Source: CAUPWF01 sp964369775 (GTDB taxonomy: Bacteria > Bacillota > Clostridia > Lachnospirales > Lachnospiraceae). From it: a stretch of DNA of 64,000 nucleotides. The notes beneath the pieces were generated by a model that saw only the letters and a list, made by a program, of their open reading frames with translations, did no database searches and was not told the origin of the DNA. The stretch lies in contig CAYJHQ010000005.1 in the NCBI GenBank assembly GCA_964369775.1, positions 37,638-101,637 of the forward strand, given 5' to 3'. Below are positions 45,234 through 53,851 of this stretch, piece after piece. A program made the translations under genes and the position numbers. The stretch's first letter is position 1. Each line of letters starts with the position of its first letter.

Positions 45234-46967
45234 ATGAACTTAAGTAAAATGTTTAAAAAAACAACTAAGCAGTATGTCTCGATAAAACAGACAGATGAAG
45301 CAAAAGAAAATCCAAGTACAAATACAGAAGATAAGCCAGAGGTGCCACATGGATTGGTGCGTAAATGCAACAAGTGCGGAAAAGCTATCTTTACGGATGA
45401 AGTAAAAGAGAATCACTATATCTGTCCAAAATGCGGTGGCTATTTTAGAATGCATGCTTTCAGAAGAATAGAAATGATAATGGAACCAGATTCTTTTGAA
45501 GAGTGGGATACTGGGATGGATACGAAAAACCCGCTTCAGTACCCAGGTTATGAAGATAAGATAAAAATGCTAAGAGAAAAAAACAACCTAGATGAAGCTG
45601 TAATTACAGGATGTGGAATAGTAGGTGAGACTAAAGCAGTAGTCGCGGTGATGGATGGAAGATTTTTAATGGCAAGTATGGGTGAGGTTGTAGGCGAGAA
45701 GATTACGCGAGCAACTGAAAGAGCGACAAGAGAATCCCTTCCACTTATCATATTTACATGCTCGGGTGGAGCGAGAATGCAAGAAGGAATTACTTCTCTT
45801 ATGCAGATGGCAAAGACTTCTGCAGCGTTAAAAAGACATAGCGATAGCGGAAATCTATACATCACTGTTTTGACAGATCCGACCACAGGTGGTGTAACAG
45901 CAAGTTTTGCTATGTTGGGAGACATTATCTTGGCAGAACCAAAAGCACTGATAGGATTTGCAGGACCAAGAGTAATTGAGCAGACAATAGGTCAAAAGTT
46001 ACCAAAAGGATTCCAACGCTCAGAATTTTTATTAGAGCATGGGTTTATAGACAAGATTGTTGCAAGAGACGAGATGAAAGATGAATTGGCAAAGATTCTA
46101 TCGTTGCATAAAAAAGACTATGCTTCATCTCTAGAAAACGTAGAGAGTGTTAGCAGATTAGAAGATACAGAGACAAAGGATACATTACTAGATGCGTGGG
46201 ATAGAGTTCAATTGTCTAGAATGAAGGATAGACCAGTTGGAGAGCAATATATAGAAACTATGTTTACTGATTTTATAGAGTTTCATGGAGATAGACTTTT
46301 TGCAGATGATGAAGCAATTATTGGTGGTGTTGCAAGACTAAATGGAAGACCGGTAACAGTAATTGCTCAAGCCAAAGGGAAAAACACCAAAGAGAATATA
46401 AAGAGAAACTTTGGAATGCCGTCTCCAGAAGGGTACAGAAAGGCGCTTCGCCTAATGAAACAAGCAGAGAAATTTTGTAGACCAATTCTATGCTTAGTAG
46501 ATACTCCAGGCGCATTTTGTGGGTTAGAGGCAGAAGAGCGCGGACAAGGAGAAGCAATTGCTAGGAACTTATATGAGATGTCAGGTCTTAAAGTCCCAGT
46601 GCTTTCAATTGTGATTGGAGAAGGTGGTAGTGGTGGAGCGTTAGCAGTAGCGACTTCTGATGAAGTATGGATGTTGGAAAATTCAGTATATTCTATTTTG
46701 TCGCCAGAGGGATATGCGGCTATCTTGTGGAAAGATAGTTCGAAAGCAAAAGAAGCAGCAAAGCTGATGAAAATGACTGCTAATGACTTGAAATCAGCGG
46801 GAATGATAGAGAAAATAATAAGTGAACCAAAACATTACACGGAAGCAAATTTATCCATCGTATGTAGTAGACTTTCGAAAGAAATTGAGAAATTTATCGA
46901 AACATACTCTCAATATACACAAGAAGAATTAATCGAGAAGCGATATAAGAGATTTCGTAACATGTAA
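45234..46967 (+). CDS. accDA: Acetyl-CoA carboxylase carboxyltransferase, fused beta-alpha (AccD-AccA)
   Basis: A single 577-residue chain combining both carboxyltransferase subunits. Residues about 1-290 are AccD: a four-Cys zinc ribbon (CNKCGKAIF, then CPKCGGYFRMH), the oxyanion loop FTCSGGARMQEG and DPTTGGVTASFAMLGD. Residues about 315-577 are AccA: DFIEFHGDRLFADD, NFGMPSPEGYRKALRLM, VDTPGAFCGLEAEERGQGEA and IGEGGSGGALA. The frame is uninterrupted, and the joint falls in a short acidic linker (SVSRLEDTETKDT), so this is a natural fusion, not an artefact. The AccA N-terminal helical part appears shortened. The ATG at 45234 is 5 bases after GAGG; a GTG at 45228 overlaps the RBS. Confidence 0.93.
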   Translation: MNLSKMFKKTTKQYVSIKQTDEAKENPSTNTEDKPEVPHGLVRKCNKCGKAIFTDEVKENHYICPKCGGYFRMHAFRRIEMIMEPDSFEEWDTGMDTKNPLQYPGYEDKIKMLREKNNLDEAVITGCGIVGETKAVVAVMDGRFLMASMGEVVGEKITRATERATRESLPLIIFTCSGGARMQEGITSLMQMAKTSAALKRHSDSGNLYITVLTDPTTGGVTASFAMLGDIILAEPKALIGFAGPRVIEQTIGQKLPKGFQRSEFLLEHGFIDKIVARDEMKDELAKILSLHKKDYASSLENVESVSRLEDTETKDTLLDAWDRVQLSRMKDRPVGEQYIETMFTDFIEFHGDRLFADDEAIIGGVARLNGRPVTVIAQAKGKNTKENIKRNFGMPSPEGYRKALRLMKQAEKFCRPILCLVDTPGAFCGLEAEERGQGEAIARNLYEMSGLKVPVLSIVIGEGGSGGALAVATSDEVWMLENSVYSILSPEGYAAILWKDSSKAKEAAKLMKMTANDLKSAGMIEKIISEPKHYTEANLSIVCSRLSKEIEKFIETYSQYTQEELIEKRYKRFRNM

Positions 46968-46992
46968 GCGTGTGGTCAAGTGAGGTTAGAAT

Positions 46993-48054
46993 ATGAAATA
47001 TAAACCATTAGTAATAGGAGAGCTTACAGCGAGAGTGCCAATTGTGCAAGGTGGAATGGGTGTTGGCGTAAGTCTTGGAGGTTTAGCAGGAGCAGTGGCA
47101 AGAGAAGGCGGAATTGGATTGATATCAGCTGCTCAAATCGGCTTTAAAGAGCCAGAATTTGAAATGAATCCGTTTCAATCGAATATTGAAGCACTTAAAA
47201 AAGAACTAGCAAAAGCTAGAGAAATTGCACCAAAAGGGATTATTGGATTTAACATCATGGTGGCTTTGAAAAATTATTCGGAATATGTGAAGGAAGCAGT
47301 AAAAGCCGGAGCTGATATTATTGTATCAGGTGCAGGGCTTCCAACAGATTTACCGGAATATGTAAAAGGTTTCAAAACAAAGATTGCACCGATAGTTTCC
47401 ACTGAAAAATCTGTAAAAGTTATTCTTAAGTTCTGGGATAAAAAATACAATAGAACTGCAGATATGGTAGTGATTGAAGGACCAAAAGCAGGAGGTCACC
47501 TTGGATTTAATGAAGTGCAGTTGGAAAAATTTGATGATGAGACCTACAAAGAGGAAGTTCAATCGATAAAAAAAGCAGTGCAGGAATATGAGAAAAAATA
47601 TGACTGTCAGATCCCTGTTGTCCTAGCTGGTGGAATCTATACAAAATCAGATATGGAAGAAGCTATGAACCAAGGGATGCAAGGGGTGCAAATCGGGACT
47701 CGCTTTGTAACAACAAAGGAATGCGATGCTAGTGAAGCCTATAAAAAGACTTACTTGGCAGCAACGAAAGAAGATGTTCAAATAGTAAAAAGTCCAGTAG
47801 GAATGCCTGGAAGGGCTGTGATGAATCCATTTATGGAAAAGGTTATGTCTGGTGAAAGGATAGCACCTAAGAAATGTTTGGGGTGTTTGCACAAATGCAA
47901 TCCAAAGGAGATTCCATACTGTATCACAGATGCATTGATTAATGCGGCTGTGGGAAATACAGATGAAGCCTTATTATTCTGTGGTGAAAAAGCGTATTGT
48001 GCTACAGAGATTGAAACAGTAAAAGAAGTGATAGACTCTTTAATCGAAGAGTAG
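46993..48054 (+). CDS. Nitronate monooxygenase/FabK-like flavin oxidoreductase
   Basis: A 353-residue FMN-barrel enzyme related to FabK and nitronate monooxygenases. Shared motifs are ARVPIVQGGMGVGVSLGGLA, GFNIMVAL, EGPKAGGHLGF, VVLAGGIYTKSDM and GVQIGTRFV. Unlike FabK, it has a C-terminal extension with six cysteines (Cys295, 298, 302, 310, 330 and 336; core CLGCLHKC), which could hold a metal or Fe-S site. Similar extensions occur in clostridial relatives annotated as nitronate monooxygenases. Its place between accDA and fabT suggests a lipid role, perhaps a second enoyl reductase or detoxification, but that is inference. Confidence 0.85.
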   Translation: MKYKPLVIGELTARVPIVQGGMGVGVSLGGLAGAVAREGGIGLISAAQIGFKEPEFEMNPFQSNIEALKKELAKAREIAPKGIIGFNIMVALKNYSEYVKEAVKAGADIIVSGAGLPTDLPEYVKGFKTKIAPIVSTEKSVKVILKFWDKKYNRTADMVVIEGPKAGGHLGFNEVQLEKFDDETYKEEVQSIKKAVQEYEKKYDCQIPVVLAGGIYTKSDMEEAMNQGMQGVQIGTRFVTTKECDASEAYKKTYLAATKEDVQIVKSPVGMPGRAVMNPFMEKVMSGERIAPKKCLGCLHKCNPKEIPYCITDALINAAVGNTDEALLFCGEKAYCATEIETVKEVIDSLIEE

Positions 48055-48079
48055 AGTTGTAAAACAAAGGAGAAGTTCC

Positions 48080-48538
48080 ATGAGTTCACACGAAGCAATT
48101 AACAGTATGTGGGTAAAATTATTTAATGACATATGGGATTTAGAAGAGAAAGTATTAATCTCGGATGAATTCACAGATATCTCGACGAATGATATGCATA
48201 TCATCGAAGTGATTGGGGTGGGGAAAAACAACAATATGTCTGCGATAGCAAAAAAATTGAATATTACTGTGGGCTCTCTTACGACTTCGATGAATAGTCT
48301 AGTAAATAAAAAATATGTTGTGCGAAATAGAAGTGAGAAAGATCGCAGAGTAGTCTATATACAACTGACTGAAAAAGGAAAAAAAGCTTATGCACATCAT
48401 GAGCGATTTCATCAGCAGATGTCCGCAGCAGTCGTCGATAATCTGAGTGAAAGCGAAACAGCAATATTAATTAAAACATTGCAAAAATTATCAGATTTCG
48501 TCGAAGGCTACGGCGAAGATATTAAAGAGGGCAAATGA
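48080..48538 (+). CDS. fabT: MarR family regulator (FabT-like)
   Basis: A winged-helix MarR protein of 152 residues: VIGVGKNNNMSAIAKKLNITVGSLTTSMNSL is the DNA-recognition part (longer than shown by family core) and RSEKDRRVVYIQLTEKGKKA the wing. FabT proteins repress type II fatty-acid genes with acyl-ACP as co-repressor; the assignment rests on cluster context and domain type. In streptococci fabT is near the start of the cluster, whereas here it is last. Its final 17 bases overlap the 3' end of the opposite lipid kinase gene. The TTTGA array at the fabH promoter is the likely target. Confidence 0.82.
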   Translation: MSSHEAINSMWVKLFNDIWDLEEKVLISDEFTDISTNDMHIIEVIGVGKNNNMSAIAKKLNITVGSLTTSMNSLVNKKYVVRNRSEKDRRVVYIQLTEKGKKAYAHHERFHQQMSAAVVDNLSESETAILIKTLQKLSDFVEGYGEDIKEGK

Positions 48539-49430
48539 TAGATACAGCATCTGAAACAACTTCAAATTGTATATCTTGAAAGAGGTCATGTTCACCGTCG
48601 TTGACGAAAGGCATGACCTTTTTTGCAACAATGCGTACGGATTTACAACGGTATTTTACCATATAATTCTTAGAAGGGATTTCTTCAAACTGTGTCCCTT
48701 TATTTACATGAGCAATGATTGATTTCAACTTTAATCGCGGAGGTACAATAACCAAAGAGACATCTAATAATCCGTCATCTACTTTTGCATAAGGAGTGAT
48801 GTAAAATCCACCGCCACATGAAATACCATTCCCAATACTACAAAGTGCAAATTCTCCCTTATGAGTAAGTTTATCATCAATGTAAACTTCAAGATGTCTT
48901 CCGAGTTTTTTAGTGAGGTTAGAAAGTAATGACAAGTTGTAGGCAGTCTTATTACCAACTAGTGGGTATTTTTTGAATTTTGGCATATCCATGCCAACTC
49001 GTGCATCTAGGCCTATATTGATCATGTTGATGCAGTAATGATTGTTGTACCTGATAAGGTCAATTTGCTGAGAGGGAGCAATTAATTGTTTTTCAATATT
49101 TAAATAATTTTTAATTGGGATGTCAAAATTTTTAATAAAGTCATTGCCAGTTCCCATAGGGAAAATCCCTATTTCAACATGGTTAAATCCTTGACATCCA
49201 TTAACGACTTGGCTAATAGTTCCATCGCCACCACAACAGAAGATGCGAAGTGGAGTAGATATTGATTCGCATACAGTTTTACAGTGGCGTATGATATCTT
49301 CACCACTTTCTGAAAGGTGAAGAGAGTAGTCTAAATTCTTTTTTTTACATATTTTTTGGATGGTGGGGATCAAATCTAGAATTTTACGGTTTTTTCCAGC
49401 AGCTGGGTTCATAATAAAGATAAATTTCAT
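48522..49430 (-). CDS. Diacylglycerol/lipid kinase family protein (DgkB/YegS type)
   Basis: A cytosolic lipid kinase of the DAGK catalytic family, about 302 residues. It has FIMNPAAGKN at the start, the nucleotide motif CGGDGTISQVVNG, FPMGTGNDFIKNFDI and the C-terminal MPFVNDGEHDLFQDI. DgkB recycles diacylglycerol to phosphatidic acid in Gram-positives; YegS phosphorylates other lipids, so the exact substrate is open. The ATG at 49430 has the better spacing from AGGAG; one two codons upstream is possible. Its 3' end overlaps fabT tail-to-tail by 17 bases. Confidence 0.9.
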   Translation of the reverse strand: MKFIFIMNPAAGKNRKILDLIPTIQKICKKKNLDYSLHLSESGEDIIRHCKTVCESISTPLRIFCCGGDGTISQVVNGCQGFNHVEIGIFPMGTGNDFIKNFDIPIKNYLNIEKQLIAPSQQIDLIRYNNHYCINMINIGLDARVGMDMPKFKKYPLVGNKTAYNLSLLSNLTKKLGRHLEVYIDDKLTHKGEFALCSIGNGISCGGGFYITPYAKVDDGLLDVSLVIVPPRLKLKSIIAHVNKGTQFEEIPSKNYMVKYRCKSVRIVAKKVMPFVNDGEHDLFQDIQFEVVSDAVSIICPL

Positions 49431-49508
49431 ATCCATTAACTCCTTTTTCTATATACTAAATATCATAGCAATAATACGGAAATATCGCAAGCCCACATGC
49501 GGTTTCCA

Positions 49509-49537
49509 TTGCAATTTATACTCAATAATGCTAAAAT
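49509..49537 (+). promoter_or_regulatory. Promoter of the chemoreceptor gene
   Basis: TTGCAA (49509-49514), 17-base spacer, TAAAAT (49532-49537), 39 bases before the ATG. No motility sigma (SigD-type) promoter was found here. Confidence 0.65.
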
Positions 49538-49576
49538 TGGAGTGTAGTGAGAGTCGAAAGAGAAGAAGGAGATAGT

Positions 49577-51685
49577 ATGAAAACAGGATTACGTATGACA
49601 GTGTCAACAAAGATTGCAACGGCTATTGCTATTGTTTTGGTGGTTGTATTTACAGTACTTATAACAGCGAGTTCAATAGTTACAACATCAATTGTAGAAC
49701 GCAACGTCAGTAATGAATTTGAAATTATGGCAACGAGCAATGCCAAAGAAATTCAAAATACATTGACATCAGCAGCTAGAATTAATATAGATATTTTAGA
49801 TTATACAAATTATAACTATCAGATATATCTTCAATCGATAAAAGAAAGTGAAAGTACAGGTAATGAGGTTGAAAAAGGATACAGTGAAGTATATCAAACT
49901 ATGGTAGATGAGACTTCTAGCGATGCAGAAAAGTACTTTCTTAATACTTTTTGGAGTACGCTTGTAAGTAATGAGGATTTATCCGCCATGACATTGATGT
50001 TTGCACCATATGCGTTTGATGAAGCGATTGAGTTATACAGTTTATATGTTGATTATGAAATTGCAACCAATCACAGTTATGGTGCTCAATTAAGTGAAGA
50101 TTATCTTAATGAGGATTATTATAGAATACCTATGGAGACAAAGCAACAGTATATAACAGAACCTTTTGTCTATGAAGGGGAGCATATCGTAACATTTTCA
50201 ACGCCACTTATAGTGGAAGGTGTTGTAGTAGGGGTGGTGGCTGCAGATATTAACTTAGAGTCGCTGCAGACAGTAGGTACTACTTCAGAAGTTTACGAGA
50301 GTATGTATGCAACAGTGATAAATCATAATGGAAATTATATCGTAAATACAAAAGATGAGAATGCATTTGGGCAATCATATACGGATTATATTAAGAGTGA
50401 AAGCGAGAGAGCACTCTTTAAGGAAAATATGGAAAAGGGAAAGAGTTTTCAGCAAGAAATCGGAGAGCAGACAGTATTTATGACTCCGATAGTAGTTGGA
50501 GATGTAACTTGGTGGATGGAGAATGGCTTGGATACCAGTGATTTGCTTTCAGAAGCTACAAGACTTTCTTTTATATTAGTAGGAATTGCAGCAGCAGCTT
50601 TAATTATATCACTATTTATTCTGATTTCAGTTACTAGGAGATGGCTAAGTCCATTAAAGAGCGTATTGGAGGTAGCTGATAGCATAGCAATCGGATCGTT
50701 TGAAAAACGATTAGAAGTAAAGAGTCGAGATGAGATAGGTGACTTGGCGAACAGATTTAATGAGATGTCAGAGATGCTAGAGAAGCTGATAGTTGAGGTA
50801 CAAACGTTATTGTTTGAGATGAGTAAAGGTAATTTCAAATTGAAAGTCTCAGGTGATGAGCTATATGTGGGAAATTTAGAGACTATCAAAGAATCGTTTG
50901 AGAAGATCATTAAAGATATTAGTCACACGATGAAGAATGTGAAAGATGCATCAGTGCAAGTAGCAGCAGATTCAGCAAACTTATCAGCAAGCTCTCAGTC
51001 ACTGGCACAAGGTGCAAGTGAACAAGCGACTAGTATAGAATCTCTTTCATTTACAATGGAGGAATTGTCGAAAAAGGTTAATCAAAATGCAGATATAGCA
51101 AAAGAGGTAAATCAATTTGGGAAGAAGACTAGCGAAGTTATCAGTGATAGTTCAAGTAAAATGAACGAATTATTGCAAGCAATAGGAGAGATAAAGACTT
51201 CTTCGACGCATATTGATAAGATAATAAAAACGATTGAAGATATTGCGTTTCAAACCAATATTCTTGCATTAAATGCAGCTGTTGAAGCTGCAAGAGCAGG
51301 TCAAGCAGGTAGAGGATTTGCAATTGTTGCAGATGAAGTTCGAAGCTTAGCACAAAAATCTTCAGAAGCAGCTAGTGATACGACGATATTAATCAAACAG
51401 TCACTTGATTCAATAAAAAAAGGAACTAGTATAGCAGAGAGCACAGGTCAAGCGTTTTATGAGGTTGAGCTGAACGCGAATAAGATTATTGATTCAGTTG
51501 AGAAAATTGCAAAATCTTCTGAAGAGCAAGCGAATAGAATCCAAGAGTTATTAGAAGTGATTGAACAAATTGGTATTATAGTGCAGAACAATTCAGCAAC
51601 AACGGAAGAGGGGGCTTCAGCAAACGAAGAATTATCAGCGCAGGCTGAACTTTTAAGCCATCTTGTATCCAAATTTCACGTATGA
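49577..51685 (+). CDS. Methyl-accepting chemotaxis protein
   Basis: A 702-residue membrane chemoreceptor. A first transmembrane helix (about residues 11-35) is followed by an extracellular region of about 290 residues with a Cache-like fold (VVAADINLESLQTVG, NHNGNYIVNTKDENAFG), a second helix near 330-352, a HAMP domain (SRDEIGDLANRFNEMSEML) and a signalling domain with the conserved hairpin FQTNILALNAAVEAARAGQ and GRGFAIVADEVRSLAQKS. No CheR-binding pentapeptide is at the C-terminus. Ligand unknown. The ATG at 49577 follows AAGGAG; an upstream GTG lacks an RBS. No other chemotaxis gene is in the window. Confidence 0.94.
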   Translation: MKTGLRMTVSTKIATAIAIVLVVVFTVLITASSIVTTSIVERNVSNEFEIMATSNAKEIQNTLTSAARINIDILDYTNYNYQIYLQSIKESESTGNEVEKGYSEVYQTMVDETSSDAEKYFLNTFWSTLVSNEDLSAMTLMFAPYAFDEAIELYSLYVDYEIATNHSYGAQLSEDYLNEDYYRIPMETKQQYITEPFVYEGEHIVTFSTPLIVEGVVVGVVAADINLESLQTVGTTSEVYESMYATVINHNGNYIVNTKDENAFGQSYTDYIKSESERALFKENMEKGKSFQQEIGEQTVFMTPIVVGDVTWWMENGLDTSDLLSEATRLSFILVGIAAAALIISLFILISVTRRWLSPLKSVLEVADSIAIGSFEKRLEVKSRDEIGDLANRFNEMSEMLEKLIVEVQTLLFEMSKGNFKLKVSGDELYVGNLETIKESFEKIIKDISHTMKNVKDASVQVAADSANLSASSQSLAQGASEQATSIESLSFTMEELSKKVNQNADIAKEVNQFGKKTSEVISDSSSKMNELLQAIGEIKTSSTHIDKIIKTIEDIAFQTNILALNAAVEAARAGQAGRGFAIVADEVRSLAQKSSEAASDTTILIKQSLDSIKKGTSIAESTGQAFYEVELNANKIIDSVEKIAKSSEEQANRIQELLEVIEQIGIIVQNNSATTEEGASANEELSAQAELLSHLVSKFHV

Positions 51686-51698
51686 TGAAATAGAAAAA

Positions 51699-51723
51699 GG
51701 CGAACCACAAAGGTTCGCCTTTT
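51699..51723. terminator. Bidirectional terminator between chemoreceptor and EAL gene
   Basis: Perfect 8-bp stem GGCGAACC/GGTTCGCC with ACAAA loop, followed by TTTT on the plus side and, on the minus strand, by TTTTT; it serves both convergent genes. Confidence 0.9.
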
Positions 51724-51738
51724 GTTGACTTTATAGAT

Positions 51739-52992
51739 TTAATTACTATTGAGATTAAGCTGTTCAAAAGGTTGAGGTTTGGAGAAATGGTAACCCTGTG
51801 AATAGTGGATGTTATTTTCAATAATCAAGGATTGGATCTCTTCGTTTTCAACAAACTCAGCAACAACTTCAGAAGATATTAAATTAGCCATGTAGCAGAT
51901 TGATTCAACAATGATTTTACTCTCATAATTATTAGCGAGATTCTTTATAATATCTCCATCAATTTTGATAATTGCTGGTTTTAATGAGACGATAGATGTA
52001 TATGTAGCAAAACCCACGCCAAAATCATCTACAGCTATTTTACAACCTATTTTTCTAGCTTCATTCAAGAAGTTCATTAAATCATTATTATTATTATAAT
52101 TTTCTGTTTCGACAAATTCAACAATGATTTTTGAAGGATCATTAAGCCTTTTCAATCTATCTAATAGCCATGTGCTTAAGTCAGATGATTGGATATCGTA
52201 TAAAGAAATATTAAGGCTCAATTGATAATTTTGAAACTCAAAGTCCTTCAATGCCTTATCTATAGCTATCTTGCTTAGCGAAATATAGAGTTTTAAAGTT
52301 TTAGCACTTTCAAGAAAATAGCCAGGAGCATAAATTTTTCCATTTTGATCAATCACGCGCATTAATGATTCGTACTTATCTATTTTCCCGGTTAAGTTAT
52401 TTCGTATTCCTTGGTAGAAAGGTACTACTTTATCATTATTAATTGCATAATGAAGTAATTCGTATATTTCTAAATCTTGTGCGCGCTCGTCTAAAAGTAA
52501 ATCTCTTTCATTAGTTTCTATAATAAAATTGTTTTGTGAGTTACGATGCACATAGTATGCACTTTTGGCGCGATCAATTAAATTTTCCCCAAAGACAACT
52601 ACAAACCGAGATATACCACCAAGATCTGTTTGAGTGGATCTTGACAGTTCATATTGCTCATGTGAAATTTTATTTAAGTTTAGAAAATCTTCATCTGAAA
52701 TAGCATCATTTGCTACAACCATAAAGTGTTTATATGTATGGGCGTAGACATGTAGAATTTTATCAAGACCAAGTTGTTTGTACGCTTCACTGCCAGAAGC
52801 AAGAATTTCACTGCAAGTTCTTAGATAGCGTTCTTCGCCAAAGGTAGCAATCATTAAATCAGCATTAATAACTTCGGTCATACACATTTTTGTGAATTTT
52901 TTTTCATTTAAATCAATTGTATACTGCATATGACTTAATACATTGAATCTAGGGTCAATCAGTGGCAAAGAATCATTACTATTGAGACTCAT
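51739..52992 (-). CDS. EAL domain protein (probable cyclic-di-GMP phosphodiesterase)
   Basis: A cytoplasmic 417-residue protein. The C-terminal EAL domain keeps the catalytic set: Glu208 in ESLMR, Asn261 in LNIS, Glu292 and Glu295 in VEFVETE, Asp322-Asp323 in VDDFGVGFA, Lys343, Glu379 in AEFVENEE and Gln399 in SQGYHFSKP, so activity is likely. The N-terminal 160 residues (MCMTEVINADLMIATFGEER and VVVFGENLID) look like a degenerate GGDEF-type or other nucleotide-cyclase-like domain without a GGDEF motif; this is less certain. GAGGAGGG precedes the ATG. It ends the minus-strand unit pncB-ddl-murF-HAD and meets the chemoreceptor tail-to-tail. Confidence 0.88.
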   Translation of the reverse strand: MSLNSNDSLPLIDPRFNVLSHMQYTIDLNEKKFTKMCMTEVINADLMIATFGEERYLRTCSEILASGSEAYKQLGLDKILHVYAHTYKHFMVVANDAISDEDFLNLNKISHEQYELSRSTQTDLGGISRFVVVFGENLIDRAKSAYYVHRNSQNNFIIETNERDLLLDERAQDLEIYELLHYAINNDKVVPFYQGIRNNLTGKIDKYESLMRVIDQNGKIYAPGYFLESAKTLKLYISLSKIAIDKALKDFEFQNYQLSLNISLYDIQSSDLSTWLLDRLKRLNDPSKIIVEFVETENYNNNNDLMNFLNEARKIGCKIAVDDFGVGFATYTSIVSLKPAIIKIDGDIIKNLANNYESKIIVESICYMANLISSEVVAEFVENEEIQSLIIENNIHYSQGYHFSKPQPFEQLNLNSN

Positions 52993-53024
52993 ATTTTCCC
53001 TCCTCTTGAATTGAGTACAGTTAT

Positions 53025-53834
53025 TTATGAAAGCATAAACATTTCTATTACGTGAGCAATTCCGTCTTCGTTATTAGAAGCAGTTACAAAATCAGCAGAT
53101 TCAATTACTTCGGTTTGAGCATTTGCCATAGCAACACCAAGACCAGCACATTCTATCATTGTAATATCATTATAGCCATCACCACAACAAATCATTTGAT
53201 TACTAGTAAATCCAATGTTGTTTAACAGTTTTAAAAGAGAGTGGGCTTTATCAATCTGAGCTGGCATAATTTCTAGGAAATGAGGCTCTGAACGAAAAAT
53301 ATTTAAAGTTGAGTGGAATCTCTCTTTAAACTTTGTTTCTAGAGTTAATAATAGCTCAGGATCGCCAGGAGCTACCAATTTATTAATTGGAAAATCAATG
53401 TAAGATAAAAAATTATCTACAGATTTGATCGGCATTTTATTAATTTGAGATTCAATCTCAGTATATTTGTTGACTTCGAAAGCACTGATAATCTCAGTAT
53501 CTGTGTATGTAATTAAATTTGCGTCCGTTTCTTTGATTATATCATATATTGCAGCAAGATGGGTATGAGATACAGTTTTATTGTAGATTGCTTCATTGGT
53601 ACGACAATCGATGATACGAGCTCCATTAAAAGGTAGAATGTAGCCACCGTTATTTTTTAAATCTAATTCTTCAGCCAGTGGAAGGATACCATGTGTTGGT
53701 CTTCCAGAAGCTAAAACAACTTTCTTTCCAACGGAATGTAATTTTTTAATTGCCTCTTTTGTTTTTGGTGAAATTTCTTTTCTTGAATTAGTCAATGTAC
53801 CATCTAAGTCAAGTGCCAGTACTTCATAAGTCAT
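53025..53834 (-). CDS. Cof-type HAD-IIB family phosphatase
   Basis: A 269-residue HAD phosphatase of the Cof/YidA class, which usually acts on sugar phosphates or FMN-like compounds. Motif I is LDLDGTLTNSRKEIS, motif II VVLASGRPTHG, the C2-type cap follows, and motifs III-IV are MPAQIDKAHSLL and CCGDGYNDITMIECAG. AAAGGATG precedes the ATG. It lies between murF and the EAL gene on the same strand. Substrate unknown. Confidence 0.92.
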   Translation of the reverse strand: MTYEVLALDLDGTLTNSRKEISPKTKEAIKKLHSVGKKVVLASGRPTHGILPLAEELDLKNNGGYILPFNGARIIDCRTNEAIYNKTVSHTHLAAIYDIIKETDANLITYTDTEIISAFEVNKYTEIESQINKMPIKSVDNFLSYIDFPINKLVAPGDPELLLTLETKFKERFHSTLNIFRSEPHFLEIMPAQIDKAHSLLKLLNNIGFTSNQMICCGDGYNDITMIECAGLGVAMANAQTEVIESADFVTASNNEDGIAHVIEMFMLS

Positions 53835-53851
53835 GTTAATTCATCCTTTTC

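Noticed and set aside
49441..49508. Motility sigma-factor (SigD-type) promoter for the chemoreceptor
   Set aside because: TAAA followed by a CCGATA-like element with correct spacing was not found; a sigma-A-type promoter lies just downstream.
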